A program made the position numbers and the translations under genes. 64,000 nt of DNA from Acidobacteriota bacterium (GTDB lineage: Bacteria > Acidobacteriota > Blastocatellia > Pyrinomonadales > Pyrinomonadaceae). Below, in pieces: positions 8,345-18,991 of the stretch (positions are counted from its first letter, which is position 1; each line of letters starts with the position of its first letter). The DNA is taken from positions 620,001 to 684,000 of the forward strand of contig JAIVJV010000009.1 of NCBI GenBank assembly GCA_020199835.1, in the 5' to 3' direction. Below the pieces are notes generated by a model. The model saw only the letters and a list, made by a program, of their open reading frames with translations. It did no database searches and was not told where the DNA came from.

Positions 8345-9289
8345 GTGGACAGCTTTACGCACGAGATCAAGCTACAGGCGCTTCGCGAGGGATTTCATAA
8401 GGTCGGCATCGTCCGCGCCGAACGGCTCGACGACGAAGCGCCGCGCTTGAAAGAGTGGCTCGCCCCCCGCCATCACGGTGAAATGTCGTGGATGGCGCGA
8501 GACGTCGAGAAGCGTCTGAATCCGGTTGAAATCTTTCCGCAAGCATGTTCGATCGTGGTGGTTGCGCTCAACTACTACACGTTCGCGCAACACGAGCAAA
8601 ACTCAACCACCGGAAAAGTCTCACGCTACGCCTGGGGCGACGATTATCACGACGTTCTAAAAACAAAGCTCGAATCGTTGCTTTCGTGGATACGCGAACG
8701 CGTACCCGAAGCCGCGGGAAAGATCTGCGTGGACATTCAACCGGTGATGGACAAGGCCTGGGCCGTGCGCGCCGGAATAGGTTGGCTTGGCAAGCACTCA
8801 AACGTGATCACGCAGGAGTTTGGCTCGTGGGTTTTCATCGGCGAGCTGTTGTTGAATCTCGATCTCGACGCGGACGCAGATCGAGCTGAAGATCATTGCG
8901 GGACCTGCACGCTCTGCATCGACGCGTGTCCGACGCAAGCGATAACTGAGCCTTACGTCGTCGATTCAAACCGATGTATTTCGTACGCGACGATCGAGTT
9001 GCGCGCACCGGAGTTGCCGGTTTCGATTGAGCAGAACCTGTCGGGCTGGTTGTACGGCTGCGATATCTGCCAGGACGTCTGTCCGTGGAACCGTTTTGAA
9101 GCTGCGACTGAAGAGCTGCGTTTCGCGCCGCGCAAGGGCAACGTTAACGCCAATCTTGCGGAAGTGCTCGAACTCACACCTGAAACCTACGCCGCGCGCT
9201 TCCGCGGCAGCGCCATGAAACGCACCAAACTAACCGGCCTCCAGCGCAACGCCCGAGCGTTGTTGCGTGCTGACTCCGATGCGACATGA
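8345..9289 (+). CDS. queG: Epoxyqueuosine reductase QueG
   Basis: The 314-residue product matches QueG: an N-terminal cobalamin-binding half with PQACSIVVVALNYY and RYAWGDDYHDVL, GIGWLGKHSNVIT, then two 4Fe-4S motifs, CGTCTLCIDACPTQAI and GCDICQDVCPWN. It reduces epoxyqueuosine to queuosine in the tRNA wobble position, the last step of queuosine synthesis. The start is a GTG at 8345 inside the edge of a palindromic repeat, with no clear SD, so the exact start is uncertain by a few codons. The end overlaps the next gene by 11 bases. Confidence 0.93.
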   Translation: MDSFTHEIKLQALREGFHKVGIVRAERLDDEAPRLKEWLAPRHHGEMSWMARDVEKRLNPVEIFPQACSIVVVALNYYTFAQHEQNSTTGKVSRYAWGDDYHDVLKTKLESLLSWIRERVPEAAGKICVDIQPVMDKAWAVRAGIGWLGKHSNVITQEFGSWVFIGELLLNLDLDADADRAEDHCGTCTLCIDACPTQAITEPYVVDSNRCISYATIELRAPELPVSIEQNLSGWLYGCDICQDVCPWNRFEAATEELRFAPRKGNVNANLAEVLELTPETYAARFRGSAMKRTKLTGLQRNARALLRADSDAT

Positions 9290-9725
9290 ACCAACTAATC
9301 CGAGTTTCGTCGAAGAGATCGAGCGAAGCTTTGCCAAACAAACGGTGATGTCCCTTATTGGTGGTGAGCTGACTCGCGTCGAACCCGGAATCGTAGAGAT
9401 CACGCTTCCGTATCGCAGCGACCTGACGCAACAAGACGGTTACATCCACGCCGGCATCATCACCACGATCGCAGACTCCGCGTGCGGCTACGCGGCTTAC
9501 ACGCTCATGCCGCCAAACTCAGACGTGCTCGCGGTCGAGTTCAAGGTGAATTTGATGCGGCCGGCGAAAGGTGAAACGTTTGTCGCACGTGCGGAAGTGA
9601 TGAAGTCAGGCAGAACGTTGACGGTAGTGCGTGCTGACGTTCACGCATTGACCGGGAGCGACCAGCGCGAACTCGTCGCGATGATGCAAGGAACGATGAT
9701 GTGCCTCCAGCGCCCGTCACCGTAA
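9279..9725 (+). CDS. PaaI-type hotdog-fold thioesterase
   Basis: A 148-residue hotdog-fold protein: GGELTRVEPGIVEITLPYR, then the signature QQDGYIHAGIITTIADSACGYAA carrying the HxG active-site element and helix, and VEFKVNLMRPAKGETFVARAEVMKSGRTL on the C-terminal strands. Members hydrolyse acyl-CoA or aryl-CoA thioesters in the cytoplasm; the substrate is not evident. ATG 9279 is preferred to the in-frame GTG 9267. It overlaps queG by 11 bases and so is probably cotranscribed with it. Confidence 0.88.
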   Translation: MRHEPTNPSFVEEIERSFAKQTVMSLIGGELTRVEPGIVEITLPYRSDLTQQDGYIHAGIITTIADSACGYAAYTLMPPNSDVLAVEFKVNLMRPAKGETFVARAEVMKSGRTLTVVRADVHALTGSDQRELVAMMQGTMMCLQRPSP

Positions 9726-9781
9726 ATGAGGCTCATCGTGACGAACGCCGCGTTCGGCGTCTGAATAGCGCCTGCGGTATC

Positions 9782-10807
9782 ATGACGGCAGTGCAAACAA
9801 AGTCACAAAACGCTGTGCTGCGAGATTCCTACGGCCGGGCGATTCGCGACCTGCGCGTGTCGTTAACGGATCGCTGCAACTTTCGCTGTTTCTACTGTCT
9901 ACCGCACGGCGAGCCGCCGATTGCGCCGAAAGAGCAGATGCTCTCCTACGAAGAGATCGAATATGTTTGTGAGATCTTCGTGAGTCTCGGCATCGAGAAG
10001 ATTCGTTTGACGGGCGGCGAGCCGATGCTGCGGCGCGACATCGAAACAATCATTCGCAAACTCTCGCGCTTCAAAACGTCACGACTCATCGATCTCGCGC
10101 TCACCACCAATGGCTACTTCCTTCCCGAACGCGCACACGCGCTGAAGTCCGCCGGTCTCGATCGCGTCACGATTAGTCTCGATAGTCTGAAACAAGACGT
10201 CTTCAAACGAATGACCGGCGTGGACGTGCTGGACAAAGTGCTCGCCGGCATCGCTGCGGCGAAAGACGCCGGACTCGAGCCGATCAAGATCAACGCGGTG
10301 ATTGTGCGCGGCCATAACGAAGATGAAGTCGCGGACTTCGCAGCATTCGCGCGCAAGTACGACGTGAAGATGCGCTATATCGAGTTTATGCCGCTCGATT
10401 CCGGTCACGAATGGGCGCGCGCCGACGTCGTTTCCGGCAAAGAGATCCGCGAACGGATCAACGAACGTTTTCCGCTGGTGAAGGTCAACGTCGCGCGCGG
10501 CTCCGAGACTTCAGCGCGCTATCGCTTTGCGGACGGCGCGCCGGGCGAGATCGGCATCATCGCGCCCGTGTCCGAGCCGTTCTGCGGCGCGTGTTCGCGT
10601 ATTCGTCTGACGGCCGACGGTCAGATTCGCACATGTCTCTTTTCAACAGTCGAACACTCGTTGCGCGAAGTCGTGCGCAGCGGCGCCTCCCGAGACGAGA
10701 TCGTCGACTACATCGAATCGGTCATACTCAAGAAAGAACCGCGTCACTTCATCAACGATCCCGGCTTCGTAACTCCATCACGCACGATGAGTTTCATCGG
10801 TGGCTAA
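9782..10807 (+). CDS. moaA: GTP 3',8-cyclase MoaA, molybdenum cofactor synthesis
   Basis: The 341-residue product has the N-terminal radical SAM motif C32-NFR-C36-FY-C39, LTGGEPMLRRD, TTNGYFLPE, VTISLDSL, the MoaA-specific IEFMPLDSG, and the second cluster motif CGACSRIRLTADGQIRTC near the C-terminus. It turns GTP into (8S)-3',8-cyclo-7,8-dihydroguanosine triphosphate, the first step to molybdopterin. ATG 9782 starts the homologous region; the upstream frame to 9701 overlaps the thioesterase. It overlaps the next gene, a molybdenum enzyme, by 8 bases, an informative pairing of cofactor synthesis and user. Confidence 0.95.
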   Translation: MTAVQTKSQNAVLRDSYGRAIRDLRVSLTDRCNFRCFYCLPHGEPPIAPKEQMLSYEEIEYVCEIFVSLGIEKIRLTGGEPMLRRDIETIIRKLSRFKTSRLIDLALTTNGYFLPERAHALKSAGLDRVTISLDSLKQDVFKRMTGVDVLDKVLAGIAAAKDAGLEPIKINAVIVRGHNEDEVADFAAFARKYDVKMRYIEFMPLDSGHEWARADVVSGKEIRERINERFPLVKVNVARGSETSARYRFADGAPGEIGIIAPVSEPFCGACSRIRLTADGQIRTCLFSTVEHSLREVVRSGASRDEIVDYIESVILKKEPRHFINDPGFVTPSRTMSFIGG

Positions 10808-13034
10808 GAAAATCATGCCCGATCGTTCCATCGGCAAATCGTTCCCACGCAAAGAGGGCCGCAAAAAAGTTGCCGGCCAGGCGCTTTACATCGACGATCT
10901 GACGTTTCCCGGCCTGCTGCACGGCGTGACCGTGCGCAGTCCCGTTGCGCGCGGACGAATCAAAAACATCTCGTTCGAAGGCGATATCCCGTGGGACGAG
11001 TTTACGCTAGTTACCGCCAAAGACATTCCCGGAGCGAACTACGTCGCTTTGATTCTCAACGACCAACCTTATCTCGCTGCTGAGTTCGTCAACCATCCCG
11101 AAGAGCCGGTGCTGCTGATCGCACACGAGAACAAGTATCTCGTCGAAGAAGCGCGTCGAAACGTGCGCATCGAGATCGAAGAACAACCGGCAGTGTTTAC
11201 GCTCGAAGATGCGCTCGCGAAGAAAGAGATCATCTGGGGCGAAGACAACACGTTCAAAAGGTTTCTCGTTGACAAAGGCGACGTTGACGCCGCCTGGGCC
11301 AACGCTGCTTTCATCGTCGAAGGCGAGTACGAAACCGGCGCACAGGAACAACTCTACATCGAGAACAACGGCGCGATCGCGATCGCGAATGCCAACGAAG
11401 GCGTGACGGTTTGGGGTTCGATGCAGTGTCCTTACTACGTTCACAAAGCGCTCCTGAAGCTGTTTGATCTGCCCGGAGACAAGATCCGAGTGATCCAAAC
11501 GGAGACGGGCGGCGGCTTCGGCGGCAAGGAAGAGTATCCCTCGTTGATTAGCGGACACGCGGCGCTGCTCGCGTGGAAATCGGGCAAGCCGGTGAAACTC
11601 ATTTACGACCGCGCCGAAGACATGGTCGCGACGACGAAGCGACATCCCTCGCGCACGCGTCACAAAACCGCGGTCACGAAAGACGGCAAACTGCTCGCGA
11701 TGGAGATTGAGTTTGTCGTCGATGGCGGCGCCTATTGCACGCTCTCGCCGGTGGTGCTCTCGCGCGGAACAATTCACAGTGCCGGCCCTTATCTCTGTCC
11801 GAACGTACGCATTCGCAGCCAGGCGGTCGCGACGAACGTTCCGCCGCACGGCGCCTTTCGTGGTTTTGGCGCGCCGCAGAGCATCTTCGCCCTCGAGCGC
11901 CACATAGACCATGTTGCGCACGCCGTGGGACTTTCGCCGGAAGAGTTTCGGCGACGTAATTTCATTCGTGAAGGCGAGACTACGGCGACAAGCCAGATCA
12001 TTCGCGAGCGTGTGGACATGAATGGGTTGCTGGATCGCGCGTTGCGACTGACGGACTATCACGCCAAACGTGAACGCTTCGCGCAGCAGAACGGAAACGG
12101 CAAAAAGCGCGGGATTGGATTCGCGACGTTCATGCATGGCGCGGGTTTTACAGGATCGGGTGAGGTTTACTTGCAATCCGTGGTTTCCGCGGAAGCGACC
12201 GCGGAAGGAAAGGTACGGATACTCACGGCCAGCACGGAGATTGGCCAGGGGACGAATACGATCTTTTCGCAGATCGCGGCGGAGGCTTTGGGGCTGGATT
12301 TCGAATCGATCGAGATCGTTCAACCGGATACGGGGTTAGTGCCGAATAGTGGGCCAACTGTGGCGTCGCGCACGTCGATGGTTGTTGGGAAGTTGGTGGA
12401 GTCGGCGGTGACGGGGCTAAAGCAGACACTAATCGGGGCCGGACTGTTGCGAGAGGTTTTTGCGAAAGAACATTTTAAAAATGCTTGCGCAGAATACATT
12501 TCCAGATTCGGGACGCTAAAAACATCCGCCACTTACCAGCCGCCACCAAACGTTCACTGGGACGATGAAAAATACCAGGGCGATGCCTATGGCGCGTACG
12601 CCTGGGCCGTCTATGTCGCGGAAGTCTCGTTTGATCAACTAACTTACGAAGCACACGTCGAAGACTTCGTCGCCGTTCAGGAAGTCGGACGCGTGATCAA
12701 TCCCGTTCTCGCCGCGGGGCAAATTGAAGGTGGAGTGGCGCAGGCGATTGGCTTCACACTCTTCGAAAACGTCGTTTGGAAAGACGGCCGCATGGCCAAC
12801 AACCAGATGACCAACTACATCATCCCGACGGCCGCCGACATTCCGCCGATTCGCGTTTACTTCGAAGAGAATCCTTACGCCTATGGACCAGGCGGCGCGA
12901 AAGGCATTGGCGAACTGCCGATGGACGGCGCCGCGCCCGCGATCCTGAACGCGATCGAAAACGCGACTGGTGTGAGTTTCAATCGCGTGCCGCTAATGCC
13001 CGAGATGTTGATGGAAAAAACTGACCACCGATAG
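10800..13034 (+). CDS. Xanthine dehydrogenase-family molybdopterin-binding subunit
   Basis: The 744-residue product is the large Mo subunit of the xanthine oxidase family: N-terminal hammerhead domain (KVAGQALYIDDLTFPGLLHG), ETGGGFGGKEEYPS, FVVDGGAY, PPHGAFRGFGAPQS, IGQGTNTIFSQIA, and GPGGAKGIGELPM, whose Glu matches the catalytic glutamate. Members hydroxylate purines, aldehydes or aromatic acids. The substrate cannot be told. No FAD or 2Fe-2S partner subunit lies nearby, so these must be encoded elsewhere or another electron carrier is used. It starts 8 bases inside moaA. Confidence 0.88.
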   Translation: MAKKIMPDRSIGKSFPRKEGRKKVAGQALYIDDLTFPGLLHGVTVRSPVARGRIKNISFEGDIPWDEFTLVTAKDIPGANYVALILNDQPYLAAEFVNHPEEPVLLIAHENKYLVEEARRNVRIEIEEQPAVFTLEDALAKKEIIWGEDNTFKRFLVDKGDVDAAWANAAFIVEGEYETGAQEQLYIENNGAIAIANANEGVTVWGSMQCPYYVHKALLKLFDLPGDKIRVIQTETGGGFGGKEEYPSLISGHAALLAWKSGKPVKLIYDRAEDMVATTKRHPSRTRHKTAVTKDGKLLAMEIEFVVDGGAYCTLSPVVLSRGTIHSAGPYLCPNVRIRSQAVATNVPPHGAFRGFGAPQSIFALERHIDHVAHAVGLSPEEFRRRNFIREGETTATSQIIRERVDMNGLLDRALRLTDYHAKRERFAQQNGNGKKRGIGFATFMHGAGFTGSGEVYLQSVVSAEATAEGKVRILTASTEIGQGTNTIFSQIAAEALGLDFESIEIVQPDTGLVPNSGPTVASRTSMVVGKLVESAVTGLKQTLIGAGLLREVFAKEHFKNACAEYISRFGTLKTSATYQPPPNVHWDDEKYQGDAYGAYAWAVYVAEVSFDQLTYEAHVEDFVAVQEVGRVINPVLAAGQIEGGVAQAIGFTLFENVVWKDGRMANNQMTNYIIPTAADIPPIRVYFEENPYAYGPGGAKGIGELPMDGAAPAILNAIENATGVSFNRVPLMPEMLMEKTDHR

Positions 13035-13037
13035 CCA

Positions 13038-14471
13038 TTAGTCTTCGGCGTGTTCGTTACCGTTGAAGTGCAGCACGGACGATTCGTCATCAATAACCGT
13101 TTCCAGGTGCACCGGCCGTCCCCAAAGCGCGTGCACGTGCTCCAGCGCCTTGCGCGCGTAACGCATATCCAGCTCCGTTCCTTCGTAGCGATGCTTGAGG
13201 TAAAGCTCGCGATTGCCGTTGTAGTCGCCGTCTTTAACCTGCAAATAGGGAAAGCCAAAATTCGTCATATTTGAGACGAGCTGATCGCGCACTTTCTCCC
13301 AGCGCTTCTCCGTGATGGTCCACTCCTCTTCCTCGATCAACTCGAACACAAACAAATCGAGCTCTTCACACAACTCTTCAGTGAGATAGTTGCGCAGAAA
13401 CGAGACGTCGTTCTCCAGCTCGCGCACTTCAAAGATCTTGTCGCGCCCTTCACTGCCGCGGCGGCCAAACTTCTTGCGGTCCTCGGCGGTCGGTTCGTTC
13501 CAGCGGCGCTCGATGTCTTCGTAGATCTTGTAACCGAGATAATACGGATTAAGTTGACCCTTCTGCGGCGAGACGACGCCTGAATGCAGGTTCGCAAACT
13601 CGATGTGATCGCTGGTGCTGAGATCGAGCGCACGCATGATGCGGGCGTGCCAGATGCTGGCCCACCCCTCGTTCATGATCTTCGTCTGCATCTGCGGCAC
13701 GAAATATTCCATCTCTTCGTGGACCATCGCGATCGCGTCGCGCTGCCACGGCGCGAGCGAAGGCGAATTTTTCATGATGTAAAACAGCAGATCCTTTTCC
13801 GGCAACTGCTCCTGCGGCGTTTTCTCGCTCTCCTTGTCGCTGTCGTCACCGCCAGCCTGGACTTTGGCCGCACGACGCTCGTCGAGCAACCAAAGATCAT
13901 CGTAGCGCCCGTCTTTGTGGCGATGTTCTTCGCGTCGCTTCTCTTCTGAAATCGACACTTCGCGCTTGATGAAGAAGTACGGGTCGATGTGCTCCTCGAT
14001 TGCCAGCACCGAATCAAGAAAACGTTCCACCGTTTTCCGCCCGTACTTAAACTCATACTCCATCATGCGTTGCGCATGCGTGGAGACGCTTTCTACCATT
14101 CGCCGGTTTGTCTTCGAGAAGTAGCTGTTGTTCTTGAAGAAGTCAACGTGGCCCAACACGTGGGCGATGACCATCTTGTTCTGAATCGGACTGTTGGTTT
14201 CGAGCAGAAAGCCGTACGACGGATTCGTGTTGATGACGACTTCGTAGATCTTCGAAAGACCAAAGTCGTACATCGTCTTCATTCGATGGTAGGCCTTGCC
14301 GAAAGTCCAGTGGGAGTAGCGGCCGGGCAATGCATAAGAACCGACTTCGTACATCACCGTTGCCGGCACGATCTCGAAGTTGGTCGGATATGGATCGAGG
14401 CCAAAGTCGCGAGCGACGTCCCAGATCTGCTCAACGGCCGTTTCCAGCTCTTTTATTTCGCGATCTTCCAT
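13038..14471 (-). CDS. spoVR: SpoVR family protein (YcgB homologue)
   Basis: A 477-residue SpoVR/YcgB protein, recognised by [57 protein letters not shown]-like text (here [18 protein letters not shown]), [15 protein letters not shown], and [13 protein letters not shown]. The family always travels with PrkA and DUF444 proteins, as here. It is needed for spore cortex formation in Bacillus and is stress- or stationary-phase-linked in enterobacteria; its biochemical action is unknown. ATG 14471 is chosen over GTG 14501, which lies inside a palindromic repeat. It is the last gene of a minus-strand operon. Confidence 0.92.
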   Translation of the reverse strand: MEDREIKELETAVEQIWDVARDFGLDPYPTNFEIVPATVMYEVGSYALPGRYSHWTFGKAYHRMKTMYDFGLSKIYEVVINTNPSYGFLLETNSPIQNKMVIAHVLGHVDFFKNNSYFSKTNRRMVESVSTHAQRMMEYEFKYGRKTVERFLDSVLAIEEHIDPYFFIKREVSISEEKRREEHRHKDGRYDDLWLLDERRAAKVQAGGDDSDKESEKTPQEQLPEKDLLFYIMKNSPSLAPWQRDAIAMVHEEMEYFVPQMQTKIMNEGWASIWHARIMRALDLSTSDHIEFANLHSGVVSPQKGQLNPYYLGYKIYEDIERRWNEPTAEDRKKFGRRGSEGRDKIFEVRELENDVSFLRNYLTEELCEELDLFVFELIEEEEWTITEKRWEKVRDQLVSNMTNFGFPYLQVKDGDYNGNRELYLKHRYEGTELDMRYARKALEHVHALWGRPVHLETVIDDESSVLHFNGNEHAED

Positions 14472-14489
14472 AAAAAGGCCACGGACTTT

Positions 14490-14550
14490 CACAGACGACA
14501 CGGGCTAACTCTTCAGGAGACTTCGTCCTGGTATCCGTGTTCGTCTGTGG
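14490..14550. repeat. Palindromic repeat, CACAGA/ACACGG family, copy 2
   Basis: Left arm ACAGACGACACGG (14491-14503) pairs with CCGTGTTCGTCTGT (14535-14548) with one extra base. A direct repeat GGCTAACTCT also occurs at 14504 and 14549. The element fills the junction between the DUF444 stop and the spoVR start and would form a hairpin in the operon mRNA. Confidence 0.65.
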
Positions 14551-14557
14551 CTAACTC

Positions 14558-15721
14558 TCATGCTGGTGTTTCCACGCCACGCCTTCCGAAGAACTGCTTC
14601 AACGCGGGATACACGTCTTCCTTGTCGTCAATGCGCACACCAACGAACCGATCCTTGTTTTGTAGACGGTCGCTAAAAATAGAGAGCAACGCGCCCGAAG
14701 AGCGGCGATAGCTCGATGAACCCTCTTCGCCAATCTCGCCGTAACCAAACAGGTTGCAGGTGGCGATGAGCTCGTCCGCAAGCTTCACTGCTTCTTCATT
14801 ATCGGAGTAGTAGTTGTCACCGTCCGAAAAGTGAAAGGGATAGATGTTCCAGTCCGACGGGCGAAAGCGGTGCTTGATGATGTCGAGCGCGAGCTGATAC
14901 GCCGAGGAAACGACCGTTCCGCCCGACTCGCCCTGCGTAAAAAACTGCTCCTCGGTTACTTCCTTCGCTTCGGTATGATGCGAGATGAAAACGATATCAA
15001 CGTTGTCGTACTTAGTGCGCAGAAAACGCACCATCCAGAAGTAAAAACTACGCGCGATGTATTTCTTAAACTCGCCCATCGAACCCGAGACGTCGATCAT
15101 CGCGATGACGACGGCGTTCGACTCGTAGCGCATCACTTCTTCCCACGTCTTAAAACGCAAATCTTCTTTCTTGATGTTGCCAAAGCGGGCCCTGCCTTCG
15201 CGGGCATTGCGCCGGATGTTTTCGAGAATCATGCGACGTTTGTCGAGGTTCGCGATGACGCCCGTGCGGCGTATCTCGTTGAACTGCGTCTTGCGCGACT
15301 GCACCGCCTTCTTCGCTTTTTCCTCGAGATACGGAAGCTGGAGATCTTCAAAGATCAGCGCCGCGATCTCGTCGATGTTGACTTCCGCTTCGTAGTAATC
15401 GGCGCCCGCGTCTTGTCCTGCCTGGCCAGAACCGCTGCCGCCACCGGGGCGACCCTCACGTCCGATCACGTCGCCGACGCGTGTCTTTCCGTCGCCCTGT
15501 CCGACGTGTTTGGCTTTTTGATAGTTGTAACGAAACTTGTATTCGTCGAGTGCTTTGATCGGAACTTTGACGGTCCGCTTTCCGTCGGACAGGATGATCG
15601 CTTCATTGGAAACAATCGAACCGAGGTTCTTGCGGATGGCTTCCTTGACGCGATCCTTGTGGCGCTCCTGATCGATGATGCCCTTGCGTTGCAGTGACCA
15701 GTCGTTGCGTTGGATTGACAT
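14558..15721 (-). CDS. DUF444 family protein (YeaH/YhbH) with VWA domain
   Basis: The 387-residue product starts MSIQRNDWSLQRKG, as usual for this family, then has a Gly-rich linker (residues 88-107). A C-terminal von Willebrand A domain carries an intact MIDAS, D210-V-S212-G-S214, plus FISHHTEAKEVTEEQFF and a GGT motif. E. coli YeaH and Bacillus YhbH partner with PrkA and SpoVR. The triad is induced by stress or starvation, and the molecular role is unresolved. It starts 7 bases after the alpha/beta hydrolase stop, so the two are surely cotranscribed. Confidence 0.92.
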   Translation of the reverse strand: MSIQRNDWSLQRKGIIDQERHKDRVKEAIRKNLGSIVSNEAIILSDGKRTVKVPIKALDEYKFRYNYQKAKHVGQGDGKTRVGDVIGREGRPGGGSGSGQAGQDAGADYYEAEVNIDEIAALIFEDLQLPYLEEKAKKAVQSRKTQFNEIRRTGVIANLDKRRMILENIRRNAREGRARFGNIKKEDLRFKTWEEVMRYESNAVVIAMIDVSGSMGEFKKYIARSFYFWMVRFLRTKYDNVDIVFISHHTEAKEVTEEQFFTQGESGGTVVSSAYQLALDIIKHRFRPSDWNIYPFHFSDGDNYYSDNEEAVKLADELIATCNLFGYGEIGEEGSSSYRRSSGALLSIFSDRLQNKDRFVGVRIDDKEDVYPALKQFFGRRGVETPA

Positions 15722-15727
15722 AACTCT

Positions 15728-16681
15728 TCACCCGCAAAAATCTGTTACCACTTTCGTGAACGCCTCGGGGTATTCCTCGTGTGGTAAGTGACCACAATTC
15801 AGAAAGACCACGAAACGCGAGCCGGGAATCTCCTCGTGAAGACGTTCGCCGTCCGCGAGGGGGATTTCCAGATCGTTTTCGCCCCAGATCAGCAACGTCG
15901 GCTGCCGAATAAGATGCGCGTCTCTGGAGATGCGTTCTGCATCCCAACCGCGCACGGTACGAATGATCGCCCGCTGCGTCCCCGACGCACGCAACGGAAA
16001 GTGGCGCGCATCAACGCGCCGCTCGTCCAATACCCACGCGTGTCGATCGTAAACTCGCTTCATTCGCTTGCGCAGTAAACGTCGCGAGCCGATCAGCAGC
16101 GGCGAAACAACGTTGCCAAATATCGGCGCGCCAAAGATGCGCATCAACTTATAACGCAGCGGCCCGTTGTTGTTCACCGTTCCCACCAGCACCAACTTTT
16201 CAACGCGGTGCGAATGGTCCAACGCGCATGTTGCAGCCACTGCGCCGCCGTACGAACTGCCGACGAGCGTGGCGCGCCTGATTCCGAGCCGGTCCAACAA
16301 CCCGATCAGAAGCCGCGCTTGCCCGGCAATCGTGTATGCGCCGTTTCGCGGTTTTCCTGAGTAGCCGAAACCTAAAAGATCGACGGCGATGACGCGAAAC
16401 CCCGCCTCCGCCAGACTGAGAAACACCTTGCTCCAAACGAGTGTTGACGAAGCAAAACCGTGAATTAACACGAGGACCGGATTGGTCTTTTCGCCCGCTT
16501 CCTGGTAATGAACGCGAGTGCCATCGACCTCGACGAAACACGAGTGTTCGCAGTGGAAGATCACGTCGCGATACTTGTTCCAATCCGCGTCACGCGGCCG
16601 CGCCAGGAGCTTGGCAGTGACCGCCAGCGTGGCGGTGGCCGTTGCCGTTCCGGCGATCCAGTAGCGTTTCTTCATCCTCAT
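15728..16681 (-). CDS. Alpha/beta-fold hydrolase inside the prkA operon
   Basis: A 317-residue alpha/beta hydrolase with an N-terminal hydrophobic helix (about residues 3-25) that is either a signal peptide or a membrane anchor. It has the oxyanion motif LIHGFASST, the nucleophile elbow G-S-S-Y-G (LVGSSYGGA), the acid in WGENDLEIPL and the histidine in NCGHLPHEE. The catalytic triad is thus complete. The substrate is unknown. Its position between prkA and DUF444 is unusual for that operon. ATG 16681 or the in-frame ATG 16675 is the start; the longer frame runs into a palindromic repeat. Confidence 0.88.
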   Translation of the reverse strand: MRMKKRYWIAGTATATATLAVTAKLLARPRDADWNKYRDVIFHCEHSCFVEVDGTRVHYQEAGEKTNPVLVLIHGFASSTLVWSKVFLSLAEAGFRVIAVDLLGFGYSGKPRNGAYTIAGQARLLIGLLDRLGIRRATLVGSSYGGAVAATCALDHSHRVEKLVLVGTVNNNGPLRYKLMRIFGAPIFGNVVSPLLIGSRRLLRKRMKRVYDRHAWVLDERRVDARHFPLRASGTQRAIIRTVRGWDAERISRDAHLIRQPTLLIWGENDLEIPLADGERLHEEIPGSRFVVFLNCGHLPHEEYPEAFTKVVTDFCG

Positions 16682-16687
16682 GTTTAA

Positions 16688-16752
16688 GCCACAGATTACA
16701 CAGAGAACCACGAATTAGTTCTAATCCGTGATCATCCGTGTAGATCTGTGGC
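16688..16752. repeat. Palindromic repeat, CACAGA/ACACGG family, copy 3
   Basis: A 65-base imperfect palindrome. GCCACAGATTACACAG (from 16688) pairs with the arm ending in TAGATCTGTGGC (16741-16752). The centre is ATTAG (16714-16718) with CTAAT (16721-16725). It lies between the prkA stop and the hydrolase start, so it would fold in the operon mRNA. Confidence 0.75.
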
Positions 16753-16760
16753 CCAAATAA

Positions 16761-18698
<1,938 letters not shown>

Positions 18699-18949
18699 AG
18701 CCTTGAAACCTCTTCGGCTTTCGCGCATTGGACAGCGTGTGGGGAGAGGGCCACGCTTTCACAAAAACAACCGCGAGCAATCGGGGAAAGCGGTTGGTAA
18801 AATCGGTAACCTACCTCGTGATACGCCTCACGCGCGCGTAAGCGTGAGCTGCGTCCTCGAAGCATCAGTTCTCAATGAGCGTTGTCAAACGGAACTAGCG
18901 GAGGGAAACACTTGTTGGAAGCACGTCCTGAGCGCTTCCTTGGAGTTGC

Positions 18950-18958
18950 AGTATACCA
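18950..18958 (-). promoter_or_regulatory. Extended -10 promoter candidate for the prkA operon
   Basis: The minus strand reads TGGTATACT (18958-18950), an extended -10 box (TGnTATAnT). A TTGACT lies 20 bases upstream, a poor spacing that the TG extension could offset. The leader to prkA would be about 245 bases. That leader is G+C-rich; a second TTGACA sits inside it near 18885 without a convincing -10. Confidence 0.4.
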
Positions 18959-18991
18959 CAGCAGTAAAGGGCTCAAGTCAATGCTTTATTT

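Noticed and set aside
11007-12323. 438-codon minus-strand frame inside the molybdenum hydroxylase gene
   Set aside because: Composition is Arg/His-rich and domain-free; the plus-strand protein has all family motifs. Long antisense frames are expected in GC-rich coding DNA.
14831-15697. 288-codon plus-strand frame opposite DUF444
   Set aside because: Mirror of a conserved gene; residue pattern has no recognisable fold.
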